Source: a virus. From it: DNA of 20,214 nucleotides. The stretch is taken from the IMG/VR virus record IMGVR_UViG_3300042007_000080, positions 1-20,214 of that record; one strand, written 5' to 3'. The notes under the pieces are model-generated. The model saw only the letters and a list, made by a program, of their open reading frames with translations, searched no databases and was not told the DNA's origin. Below are positions 6,459 to 12,618 of this stretch, piece by piece (the stretch's first letter is position 1; the number at the start of each line of letters is the position of its first letter). The position numbers and the translations under genes are program-made.

Positions 6459-6868
6459 GCGACCCGAGCGATCTGGTGACGTGGCTGCGCGCTCAGCTCG
6501 ACGAAGACGAGCGGCTGGCCAAGCGGGCTGCATCACTCTGCGGGTGCCATCCCCCTGCACCGAAATGGCTCTTCGGCGACGAGAGCACCGACGGGCGAAT
6601 CGTCGTCGCCGACGAACCCCACCCCGAGGTGCGCCGCAAGCTGGGGCGCCGGTGGAATGGCAGCTACGAAAACATGTTCGCCGCCGAACACATCGCCCGC
6701 TGGGACCCGGCCCGCGCGCTCGCCGAGGTGGAAGCCAAGCGGCAACTGCTCGACCTCGCCGAGTTCATTGGCTGCGCGGACGGCTTCGACGTTGAGAACA
6801 TGATCTGCGAACTGCTTGCCGCGCCGTACACCGACCGGCCCGGCTACCGGGAGGAGTGGCGCCCATGA
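6455..6868 (+). CDS. DUF6221 family protein
   Basis: 137 residues, ATG 6455 overlapping the previous TGA, with GGAGG upstream. The pattern DLVTWLRAQLDEDERLAKRAA at the N-terminus, AAEHIARWDPARALAEVEAKRQLLDL in the middle and LAAPYTDRPGYREEWRP at the C-terminus is characteristic of DUF6221, common in actinobacterial genomes and phages and of unknown function. Length and all three landmarks fit the family. It is soluble and helical, with no conserved catalytic residues known to me. It is coupled on both sides by 4-nt overlaps to the zinc protein and the HTH protein. Confidence 0.85.
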   Translation: MSDPSDLVTWLRAQLDEDERLAKRAASLCGCHPPAPKWLFGDESTDGRIVVADEPHPEVRRKLGRRWNGSYENMFAAEHIARWDPARALAEVEAKRQLLDLAEFIGCADGFDVENMICELLAAPYTDRPGYREEWRP

Positions 6869-7146
6869 CCGTGCTCGCCCCGGTGGTCGTTGACACCGCC
6901 GCCCTGGCCGTCCACCTCAAGTGCACTCCGGCGCACGTGCGGCTGCTGGTATCCGAGGGCGTCATCGCTCCGATCGGTCGCCGGCCGGTGGCTCGCCTCG
7001 GCCGTCCGGCGATGCTGTTCGACATCGACGCGGTTGACGATGCGATGGCGGCGGCGTTCGCGTCCGGTCGTGTTCGGCGCACCCGACTTGACCATGGACT
7101 CCGAGTTGTGCGAAAGTCCAAGTCAACATCGGCGCACTGTCGCTGA
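6865..7146 (+). CDS. Small helix-turn-helix DNA-binding protein
   Basis: 93 residues, ATG 6865 overlapping the preceding TGA, with GGGAGGAG upstream. Residues about 11-61 (TAALAVHLKCTPAHVRLLVSEGVIAPIGRRPVARLGRPAMLFDIDAVDDAM) read as a winged HTH of the MerR/excisionase type: a first helix, a recognition helix AHVRLLVSEG, then a hairpin wing ending in FDIDAVDDAM. The basic C-terminal tail is RRTRLDHGLRVVRKSKSTSAHCR. It is the last gene of the early operon and is followed by a dyad and a terminator-like hairpin, so it may control the switch to the late region. Its target is unknown. Confidence 0.75.
   Translation: MTVLAPVVVDTAALAVHLKCTPAHVRLLVSEGVIAPIGRRPVARLGRPAMLFDIDAVDDAMAAAFASGRVRRTRLDHGLRVVRKSKSTSAHCR
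7085..7126 (+). repeat. Dyad symmetry at the end of the HTH gene
   Basis: Two nested inverted pairs lie within 42 nt: TTGAC (7088-7092) with GTCAA (7122-7126), and GGACT (7096-7100) with AGTCC (7115-7119). A competing pairing is GACTTG (7085-7090) with CAAGTC (7119-7124). It lies in the last codons of the HTH gene, upstream of the 7160-7189 hairpin. It could be an operator for the HTH protein or an mRNA structure. Confidence 0.4.
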
Positions 7147-7159
7147 TCGTCACAGCATC

Positions 7160-7189
7160 CGGCCCGCCCGCGCTCCCGCTGGCGGGCCG
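7160..7189 (+). terminator. Terminator-like hairpin after the early operon
   Basis: CGGCCCGCC (7160-7168) pairs perfectly with GGCGGGCCG (7181-7189), a 9-bp GC stem with a 12-nt loop, starting 14 nt after the HTH stop codon. No T-run follows, but actinobacterial terminators often lack one. The position at the end of an 18-gene operon supports a terminator or 3'-end stabiliser. Confidence 0.55.
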
Positions 7190-7223
7190 CTGCTATTCCC
7201 GGACCGTCCCGAGCGAGGTGACC

Positions 7224-7310
7224 ATGCCGGGTCGGATCATGACCGCCGTGTACCTGTCGGTGATCGTGCTCGGGCTGCTGATCGGATGCCTCGCCCACTG
7301 GCCCGACTGA
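7224..7310 (+). CDS. 28-residue membrane micropeptide
   Basis: ATG 7224 to TGA 7308, preceded by GAGCGAGG. The product MPGRIMTAVYLSVIVLGLLI... is a single hydrophobic helix ending in AHWPD. Its small size makes the gene uncertain, but the ribosome-binding site, codon pattern and adjacent second membrane micro-ORF support it. Role unknown; holin-like or membrane-protein-modulating peptides are possible. Confidence 0.5.
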   Translation: MPGRIMTAVYLSVIVLGLLIGCLAHWPD

Positions 7311-7325
7311 GCGCAGGAGGTTCCC

Positions 7326-7466
7326 ATGCTCCAGCTCATCCTCTACATCGCCGCCGCCGTGCTGTTCGCCCTGGCCATGTTCGGCGTACCGGCCCGCATC
7401 AACACCGTGGCGGCCGGTCTGCTCTGCTGGCTGCTCGCCGCCGTGTTCGTGCCGATGCTCGCCTGA
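7326..7466 (+). CDS. 46-residue two-helix membrane peptide
   Basis: ATG 7326 follows a clear AGGAGG (7315-7320) at good spacing. The product has two hydrophobic helices, LQLILYIAAAVLFALAMFGV and TVAAGLLCWLLAAVFVPML, joined by PARIN. The short hairpin topology resembles small phage holins or antiholins and the host YqjK/DUF-type membrane hairpins, but no endolysin lies nearby, so a lysis role is not supported. The stop (TGA 7464-7466) abuts the convergent gene's stop (7467-7469) in a shared TGATCA. Confidence 0.65.
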   Translation: MLQLILYIAAAVLFALAMFGVPARINTVAAGLLCWLLAAVFVPMLA

Positions 7467-7898
7467 TCAGTCGGTGCACTTCTCATACGCCTGCTTGTAC
7501 TTCGGATCGCTCGCGGCGTCCTTGCTCTCGTGGTAGGCGTCGCCGCCGTATCCCCAGCCCGCTCGGGCGCCGGTGCTCGCGTCGACCTGCCACAGGGTGC
7601 GGCCGTCACCGCACTGGAAACTCCCGGGCGCCTGGACTCCTCCGCGGGCATCGAGGCATCCGGCCGCCGCCTTCGCCTGGTCGATCCGCTGACCAGCCTT
7701 GAACACCTCGCCGCACTTCGGCAACGCTGCGACGCTGGCCTGAATGTCCCGGGCCTGGGCTGGGGTTATGGTGTCCGTCTGTCTGGACTGGACTACCCAG
7801 GCCAGGATGAGTGATCCGCCGAGGATGACCACGAAGACAGCCAGCGCCACGGGGACCGCTAACGTTCTGCGCTTGCTGCGGTTGCTGTTCGTCATCAT
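7467..7898 (-). CDS. Membrane-anchored four-cysteine protein, probable moron
   Basis: This is the only confident reverse-strand gene. From ATG 7898 it encodes 143 residues: a basic N-terminus (TNSNRSKRR), one membrane helix TLAVPVALAVFVVILGGSLILAWVV (12-36), then a soluble domain of about 105 residues with Cys at 62, 81, 96 and 141, probably outside the membrane with two disulfides. The start is uncertain: a second ATG is at 7895, and ATG 7925 or GTG 7937 would overlap the divergent HNH gene. No strong Shine-Dalgarno was seen. Opposite orientation, location between early and late modules, and an exported domain fit a lysogenic-conversion or superinfection-exclusion gene, which is inference. 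Confidence 0.75.
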   Translation of the reverse strand: MMTNSNRSKRRTLAVPVALAVFVVILGGSLILAWVVQSRQTDTITPAQARDIQASVAALPKCGEVFKAGQRIDQAKAAAGCLDARGGVQAPGSFQCGDGRTLWQVDASTGARAGWGYGGDAYHESKDAASDPKYKQAYEKCTD

Positions 7899-7923
7899 GC
7901 CAGTGTGGATCGAGTGAGCAAGC

Positions 7924-8193
7924 ATGAGCCGCCACACCGAGGACGGCCACGTCTACCGCCGCCTCCGCCGACAGTTCCTCGCCGACCATCCGGTGTGCTG
8001 GCTCTGCGGACACGCCGGCGCCGACCAGGTTGACCACGACCCGCCACAGTCGGTACGCCGCACGCGGTTGGACGTCAGCACGTGGCGTCCGGCTCACGGG
8101 GTGCATGGCTGTCCGACCTGCCGACGTCGATGCAACCAGGAGCGTGGCACGCGGTCGCACGTGCAGGTGTTCCGACCTGCGCTCGACTGGTGA
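7924..8193 (+). CDS. HNH endonuclease (packaging-associated)
   Basis: 89 residues, ATG 7924 (an in-frame TGA lies 6 nt upstream, so no longer start is possible). It has C25/C28, D37-H38, H58 or H61, C63/C66 and N71, the DH...H...N catalytic core of HNH nucleases with a structural CxxC...CxxC zinc site. Phage HNH proteins encoded directly beside the terminase assist the large terminase in cleaving packaged DNA, especially in cos-type phages (established for HK97-like phages). This position matches: next comes an 87-nt gap, then the small terminase. A homing nuclease is the less likely alternative. Confidence 0.85.
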   Translation: MSRHTEDGHVYRRLRRQFLADHPVCWLCGHAGADQVDHDPPQSVRRTRLDVSTWRPAHGVHGCPTCRRRCNQERGTRSHVQVFRPALDW

Positions 8194-8245
8194 CCGGTCC
8201 TTTTTTCAAATCGGACATTCCATCGACCCCGCGCCCAGCCGATGG
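8185..8245 (+). terminator. AT-rich gap: weak hairpin plus T6, then a dyad; candidate terminator and/or cos region
   Basis: GACTG (8185-8189) pairs with CGGTC (8195-8199, one G-T wobble) around GTGAC and is followed after one base by T6 (8201-8206), the form of a weak intrinsic terminator overlapping the HNH stop. Next comes CCATCG (8220-8225) paired with CGATGG (8240-8245). This is the most AT-rich stretch near the packaging genes. A cohesive-end site is equally plausible here, but no overhang can be defined from sequence alone. Confidence 0.4.
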
Positions 8246-8280
8246 TTTCTCCCCCCGGCTCGGATCTTGGAGGGCGCTCG

Positions 8281-8859
8281 ATGGGGTTGACGTCCGCCGA
8301 GCGTCAGCAGCGTTACCGGGAGCGTCAGCGGGCGCACAAGGCCGGTGACCACTCGAAATGCGACCCGAATCGGTGCCGACCGGAGCCTGTGTCCGTAACG
8401 GAGGCCGTTACGGAGCCTGTAACGCCTCCGGCCGTAACGGTGGACGCGCCGATTCTGGGAAATCGCGGCCGGCGGCTGTGGGCTCAGGTGACCGGCGAGG
8501 GCCCGGAGCTTCGCCCGGGCGAGCGGGTGCTGCTCGAGGAGGCGTGCCGCACGGCGGACCGCTTGGACGTGCTCGATCGGATTCTGCGTGGCGACGTCGA
8601 CTCGTGGATGAGACTCGACACGATCACCCCGGACGGGTCGGTCGTGCGCGTGGTCGTGAACAACGCGCTCGCCGAGGTGCGACAGCAGCAGATCGCTTTG
8701 AAGCAGATCCTTGCCGAGCTACGTCAGTCCCGGTCCGCTACCGGCAAGCCGGGCCGACCCGGCACCGGGTCGACGTCAACGACGGGAGGTGGCCGTGTCG
8801 CTGGCGTCGCGGACCTCACCGCCCGAATCCGTGATCGGCGCGCGTCGCCCGCGGGTTGA
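8281..8859 (+). CDS. terS: Terminase small subunit
   Basis: 192 residues, ATG 8281 with GGAGGG at 8269-8274. An earlier in-frame ATG (8242) lacks a ribosome-binding site. The N-terminus is basic (SAERQQRYRERQRAHKAGDHSKCDPNRC), followed by a V/T/P/E repeat (VSVTEAVTEPVTPPAVTV), then a helical core LGNRGRRLWAQVTGEGPELRPGERVLLEEACRTADRLDVLDRIL and VVNNALAEVRQQQIALKQILAEL, typical of actinophage small terminases that recognise phage DNA and recruit the large subunit. The C-terminus is Gly/Ser-rich with a basic end. It overlaps the large subunit gene by 65 nt in another frame, unusually deep. Palindromic sites lie in the V/T repeat DNA. Confidence 0.85.
   Translation: MGLTSAERQQRYRERQRAHKAGDHSKCDPNRCRPEPVSVTEAVTEPVTPPAVTVDAPILGNRGRRLWAQVTGEGPELRPGERVLLEEACRTADRLDVLDRILRGDVDSWMRLDTITPDGSVVRVVVNNALAEVRQQQIALKQILAELRQSRSATGKPGRPGTGSTSTTGGGRVAGVADLTARIRDRRASPAG
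8393..8440 (+). repeat. CCGTNACGG palindrome cluster in the small terminase gene
   Basis: Perfect CCGTNACGG copies at 8393-8401, 8405-8413 and 8432-8440, plus a degenerate one (TGTAACGCC) at 8418-8426. Centres are 12, 13 and 14 nt apart. Three of the four Val codons involved are GTA, otherwise uncommon here, suggesting the DNA itself is constrained. Packaging sites inside small terminase genes are known (SPP1, P22), so this may be a terminase-binding array. Confidence 0.55.
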
Positions 8860-10360
8860 GACCCACCCGGACTACGCCTACAGCTACGGGCCGGAGGCCG
8901 CCGAGCTGATGGCCCGGGCCGGCCGCCCGCTCGACCCGTGGCAACTGGACGCGGTCACGCTGATGCTCGCGGTCCGCGAGGACGGCCAGTGGGCCTGCTA
9001 CGAGTGCTGCGAGTGGGTATCGCGCCAGAACGGCAAGGGCGCCATCTTGGAGGCCCGCGCGCTGGCCGGGTTCTTCCTACTCGCCGAAGAGTTGATCATG
9101 TGGAGCGCCCACGAGTACAAGACGGCGATGGAAGCGTTCCGGCGGGTCAAGGCGATCATCCGGGCACTCGGCGTTCAGGTCGACATCGCCGGGAACCTGT
9201 TCGACGTCGACGGCATCCTCGTCAAGGTCAACAACACCAACGGGGAAGAATGCTTCGAACGGCTCGACTCCGGCGCCCGGATCAAGTTCGTGGCCCGCAG
9301 CAAGGGCTCCGGTCGGGGCTTCTCCGCTGACTGCAACATCATCGACGAGGCGTTCGCGTACACGGCCGAGCAGCAGTCCGCGCTGCTGTACACGCTTTCG
9401 GCCCGCCCGAACCCACAGATCATCTACACGAGCTCGCCCCCGCTAACCGGCGACACCGGTGAGATCATGTACGACCTGCGGCTACGCGGCGACCCGACCG
9501 CCCCTCGGTCCGCGACTGACCCGTCCTGGACACAAGACCCATCCCTGTCCTACCGGGATTGGGGCATGGCGGGCGTCATGGAGATGCTCGACGGCGTCGA
9601 CCTGGACGACGTCGCCAACTGGGCGGCGACGAACCCGGCGTTGGGGATTCGGATCACGCACGAGACGATCGCCCGCCAGCGTCGGGCAACGGCCGGCATG
9701 CCGGCCGACTTCGCTCGCGAGCGGCTGGGCATCTGGCCGAAACGGGCGGCGGCCGGCGCGGGGGTGATCCCCGGAGAGCTGTGGCGGGACCTGGCGGTGA
9801 TCGCGGAACGTCCGGCGGACGTGGCGATGGCGATCGTGGTCAACCACAAGCGCAGCCACACGGCGATCGCCGCTGTCGGAATGCGCGAGGACGGCCGGAT
9901 GCAGGTGTCGATCGTCGACTACCGGCCCGGCACCCACTGGGTCGTGGACCGGGCGGTCGAGCTGAACGCCCGGTGGACGCCGGTCGGGTGGGCGGTGCAG
10001 GACAAGGGTCCGTCGGCGACGTTGATCGAGCCGCTTGAGGCGGCCGGGATCGTCCAGCCGGAAGACCGGGACGAGCCGCGCCGCGGCCAGTTGGCGGTGC
10101 CGTGGTCCAACGATGTGGCCGTGGCGTACGGGCTGCTGATCGACGCGGTCACCGAGCGCCGATTCGTGCACCTGGACGAAGCGCCGCTGAACCTCGCGGT
10201 GGCCACCGGTCAGACCCGGCCGCTGGGTGGCGGAACGACATGGGACTACCGGGCGCCCGGGGCGGAACTGCTGCAGGCCGGCACGCTGGCGCACTGGCTG
10301 TATGTGGCCTGGGTCGACAAGGTCTCCAACGACTACGACGTGCTCCAATCCGTTTTCTGA
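8795..10360 (+). CDS. terL: Terminase large subunit
   Basis: 521 residues from GTG 8795, preceded by GGGAGGTGG; an upstream ATG in the frame would overlap the small subunit even more. The ATPase domain has a Walker A variant SRQNGKG (Lys81), Walker B NIIDEAF (Asp184/Glu185) and the coupling motif TSSP (about 212-215), all standard for HK97-type terminases that translocate DNA into proheads. The C-terminal half aligns by eye with the RNase-H-like nuclease, including AVQDKGPSATLIEPL (Asp403) and WSNDVAVAYGLLIDAV. At the usual first catalytic strand, however, it reads AIVVNHKRSHTAIAAVG, where related proteins generally have AxDVxxDR; positions 348 and 352 are Val and Lys. Confidence 0.9.
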   Translation: MSLASRTSPPESVIGARRPRVETHPDYAYSYGPEAAELMARAGRPLDPWQLDAVTLMLAVREDGQWACYECCEWVSRQNGKGAILEARALAGFFLLAEELIMWSAHEYKTAMEAFRRVKAIIRALGVQVDIAGNLFDVDGILVKVNNTNGEECFERLDSGARIKFVARSKGSGRGFSADCNIIDEAFAYTAEQQSALLYTLSARPNPQIIYTSSPPLTGDTGEIMYDLRLRGDPTAPRSATDPSWTQDPSLSYRDWGMAGVMEMLDGVDLDDVANWAATNPALGIRITHETIARQRRATAGMPADFARERLGIWPKRAAAGAGVIPGELWRDLAVIAERPADVAMAIVVNHKRSHTAIAAVGMREDGRMQVSIVDYRPGTHWVVDRAVELNARWTPVGWAVQDKGPSATLIEPLEAAGIVQPEDRDEPRRGQLAVPWSNDVAVAYGLLIDAVTERRFVHLDEAPLNLAVATGQTRPLGGGTTWDYRAPGAELLQAGTLAHWLYVAWVDKVSNDYDVLQSVF

Positions 10361-10371
10361 GGGGGTAGCGA

Positions 10372-10599
10372 GTGCACAGGACTGCAACGACCCTCCTTGA
10401 CGTGTTGGGGCTGCTGCTGGTCGCCGCCGGCTGCTACTACCTGGCCGAGCCGTACATGGGCCGCGGCGCACTGCTGATCGCCGGCGCGGTGGTGCTCGGC
10501 GGTTCGGCGCTGGCATCTCGGGAGCCGTCCCCGAATCCGGTGTGGCCGCGCCTTGTCGCCTGGGTACGTGTCCGGATGCGCCGTGAGGGCACGACGTGA
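10372..10599 (+). CDS. Small two-helix membrane protein between terminase and portal
   Basis: 75 residues from GTG 10372, preceded by GAGGGGGT. Two hydrophobic helices, TLLDVLGLLLVAAGCYYLAEPYM and GALLIAGAVVLGGSALA, are followed by a basic amphipathic tail (WPRLVAWVRVRMRREGTT). Small membrane proteins in this slot are common in actinophages, with no assigned role. Its stop overlaps the portal start (GTGA). Confidence 0.75.
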   Translation: MHRTATTLLDVLGLLLVAAGCYYLAEPYMGRGALLIAGAVVLGGSALASREPSPNPVWPRLVAWVRVRMRREGTT

Positions 10600-11747
10600 G
10601 CCTGTTCCGCCGCCGCTCGCTGCCGATGCCGACCGCAGCCCAGTTGATCCCGCAGCGGCCCGTCCAGACAGCGGGTACGGCGGTGGTCACCAACGACACC
10701 GCGCTGCGGCACTCTGCGGTGTGGGCGTGTCTGCGGCTGCGCGCCGACCTCATCTCGACGATGCCGGTGGACGTGTACCGCCGTGTCAACGGCGTACAGG
10801 TGGAGGTGGCCAAGCCGCCGGTGCTGAAGCATCCCGGCGGGGAGCGGGTTGACCTGTTGGAGTGGCTGTACTCCACCCAGTTCGACCTCGATCGAGCCGG
10901 GAACGCGTTCGGCATCATCACCGAACGGAACGGCCGCGGGCTGCCGTCGCGGATCGAGCTCGTGCCACTGGCCGACGTTGTGGTGGTGGTCCGCCAAGGC
11001 GTGCTGACCGAGTACCGGATCGCCGGCGAGCGGTTCGAGCCGGATCAGGTGTGGCACGAGAAGCAGTTCACCGTCGCCGGCCTGCATGTCGGGTTGTCTC
11101 CGGTGGCCTACGCGGCATGGTCGATCGGCGAATACCTCAGTGTTCAGCAGTTCGCCCTGGACTGGTTCGGAGACGGCACGATCCCGGCCGCGATGTTGAA
11201 GAACACCGGAAAGACCATCACCCCCGACGAGGCGGCGGCGGTGAAGGACCGATTCAAAGCAGCCGTAGCCGGGCGGGACCTGTTCGTCACCGGCCAAGAC
11301 TGGGAATACAAGATGATCCAGGCCGAACAGGCATCCTCGGACTGGATCGAGGCGAAGAGGTACAGCGTCGGCGACATCGCCCGGTTCTTCGGCTGCCCCG
11401 GCGACCTGATCGACGCCGCCGTCGCCACCGGATCGATCACCTACGCCAACATCACTCAGCGGAACCTCCAGTTCCTGATCATGAACTTGGGGCCGGCGAT
11501 CATCCGCCGCGAGGCCCGGCTGAGCAGCCTCACCCCGCAACCGCAGTACGTGAAGCTCAACACCGACGCGCTGCTGCGCATGGACCCGCAGACACGGGCG
11601 CAAACCATCGAAACGCGGATCCGATCTCGTGTGCTGGCCCCGAGCGAGGCCCGCGAACACGACAACCTGCCGCCGTTCACGCCCGCGCAGCTCGCCGAGT
11701 TCGACCGACTCTTCGGCGCCCCAACCACTTCGGGAGGCATGCCGTGA
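10596..11747 (+). CDS. Portal protein (HK97 family)
   Basis: 383 residues, GTG 10596. Landmarks of the HK97-type portal family (Phage_portal) include NDTALRHSAVWACLRLRADLISTMPVDVYRR, LLEWLYSTQFDLDRAGNAFGIITERNGRGLPSRIELVPLADV, the stem-region DWFGDGTIPAAMLKN, and SDWIEAKRYSVGDIARFFGCPGDLIDAA...TYANITQRNLQFLIMNLGPAIIRREARLSSL. It forms the dodecameric ring at the capsid vertex through which the terminase pumps DNA and onto which the connectors dock. The length is normal. It sits between the terminase and protease as expected and is translationally coupled on both sides. Confidence 0.95.
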   Translation: MSLFRRRSLPMPTAAQLIPQRPVQTAGTAVVTNDTALRHSAVWACLRLRADLISTMPVDVYRRVNGVQVEVAKPPVLKHPGGERVDLLEWLYSTQFDLDRAGNAFGIITERNGRGLPSRIELVPLADVVVVVRQGVLTEYRIAGERFEPDQVWHEKQFTVAGLHVGLSPVAYAAWSIGEYLSVQQFALDWFGDGTIPAAMLKNTGKTITPDEAAAVKDRFKAAVAGRDLFVTGQDWEYKMIQAEQASSDWIEAKRYSVGDIARFFGCPGDLIDAAVATGSITYANITQRNLQFLIMNLGPAIIRREARLSSLTPQPQYVKLNTDALLRMDPQTRAQTIETRIRSRVLAPSEAREHDNLPPFTPAQLAEFDRLFGAPTTSGGMP

Positions 11748-12490
11748 CCGACACCAGCGCTCTGCGCGCCGCCGCCGCGCAGGCCCGCGCCGCTGCCGCA
11801 GGTGGCCGGACGATGGGCATCCCGTGCGATGAGCCGCGCCGCTCCGACATCAAGTTCGCCTCGGAGATGCGCGCGGAGAAGGTCGACCGGGACGGCCTCA
11901 CCTGGTATCGGGTGGAGGGCTACGCGTCGATGTATGAGCGCGGCTACGAAATGTGGGACGTGTTCGGCCCCTACACGGAGGTCGTGACCCGGGGTGCCGC
12001 CGAACGGACCCTCACCACCAACCCTGATGTGGTGTACCGGTTCAACCATGCGGGCATGCCGATGGCCCGCACCACGAACGGCCGTCTGGAGTTGTGGGAG
12101 GACTCCACCGGGCTCGGTGACCGGGCTTGGCTGAACCCGAAACGCGCCGACGTCCAGGAGCTGATCCACGCCATCGAAGACCGCGACGTGACGGAGCAGT
12201 CGTTCATGTTCCGCATCACCGAAGGCAACTGGTCGGAAGACTTCAGCGAGTTCCGGATCGCCGAGTTCGACCTGGACCGCGGGGACGTCGGGCCGGTCAC
12301 CTACGGCGCGAACCCCAACACCACGGTGGCGTTGCGGTCCGGTGAGATCCTCGCCGCCATTCCCCGACTGCCCGCGCTGGCCGCCCGCGAGGCGTACCAG
12401 CTGTTGGCCCAGCGCGGTGACCTTACCCCCGAAGACTCTGCGCCGACGGGGCGCAGTATCGCCCTCGTCCGGCACCTGCTGGATCTGTAG
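11744..12490 (+). CDS. HK97-family prohead protease
   Basis: 248 residues from GTG 11744, with GGGAGG just upstream and overlapping the portal stop. Family S78 features: GYASMYERGYEMWD...FGPYTEVVTRGA, catalytic His102 in YRFNHAGMPMAR, catalytic Ser153 in VTEQSFMFR, and the terminal beta strand DVGPVTYGANPNTT. The 51-residue His-Ser spacing matches the family. It is packaged in the prohead and cleaves the N-terminal scaffold domain of the capsid protein. The N-terminal 35 residues are Ala-rich and may be a self-cleaved propeptide. Confidence 0.9.
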   Translation: MTDTSALRAAAAQARAAAAGGRTMGIPCDEPRRSDIKFASEMRAEKVDRDGLTWYRVEGYASMYERGYEMWDVFGPYTEVVTRGAAERTLTTNPDVVYRFNHAGMPMARTTNGRLELWEDSTGLGDRAWLNPKRADVQELIHAIEDRDVTEQSFMFRITEGNWSEDFSEFRIAEFDLDRGDVGPVTYGANPNTTVALRSGEILAAIPRLPALAAREAYQLLAQRGDLTPEDSAPTGRSIALVRHLLDL

Positions 12491-12510
12491 GGCACACACC
12501 TCCTCCACGT

Positions 12511-12565
12511 CCCGGGCCCAGATGGCGGCCGGGCGGCTACCGGTGCGCTGGCCAGATGGCGCCAG
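12511..12565 (+). promoter_or_regulatory. Twin stem-loops with identical CAGATGGC loops
   Basis: In the 128-nt gap before the capsid gene, stem-loop 1 pairs 12511-12518 with 12527-12533 (7 bp, one bulged G at 12514) around loop CAGATGGC (12519-12526). Stem-loop 2 pairs CTGGC (12548-12552) with GCCAG (12561-12565) around the same loop (12553-12560). The stems differ outside the closing C-G pair, so the shared 10-mer CCAGATGGCG is loop plus closing pair. This suggests a paired RNA-binding or ribosome-control element for capsid expression. Confidence 0.5.
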
Positions 12566-12618
12566 ACATCCGCAGGCACGGAGCAATCCACTATCCACAC
12601 CTGCCGAAAGAGGCTGTC

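Noticed and set aside
7088-7117. Promoter beginning TTGACC
   Set aside because: The -35-like hexamer is good, but no acceptable -10 (TAnnnT) occurs 16-18 nt downstream, and it lies within a dyad in a coding region.
7326-7466. Holin
   Set aside because: The two-helix topology is compatible, but no endolysin is adjacent and the location is the early/late border, so a lysis role is unsupported.
9482-11660. Long reverse-strand frames opposite terminase and portal
   Set aside because: They lie opposite well-supported terminase and portal genes and translate to Arg/Pro/His-rich low-complexity sequence typical of shadow frames.
12556-12618. Alternative upstream start for the capsid protein
   Set aside because: The ATG lies in a hairpin loop with no Shine-Dalgarno, while ATG 12619 has AGAGG at proper spacing.
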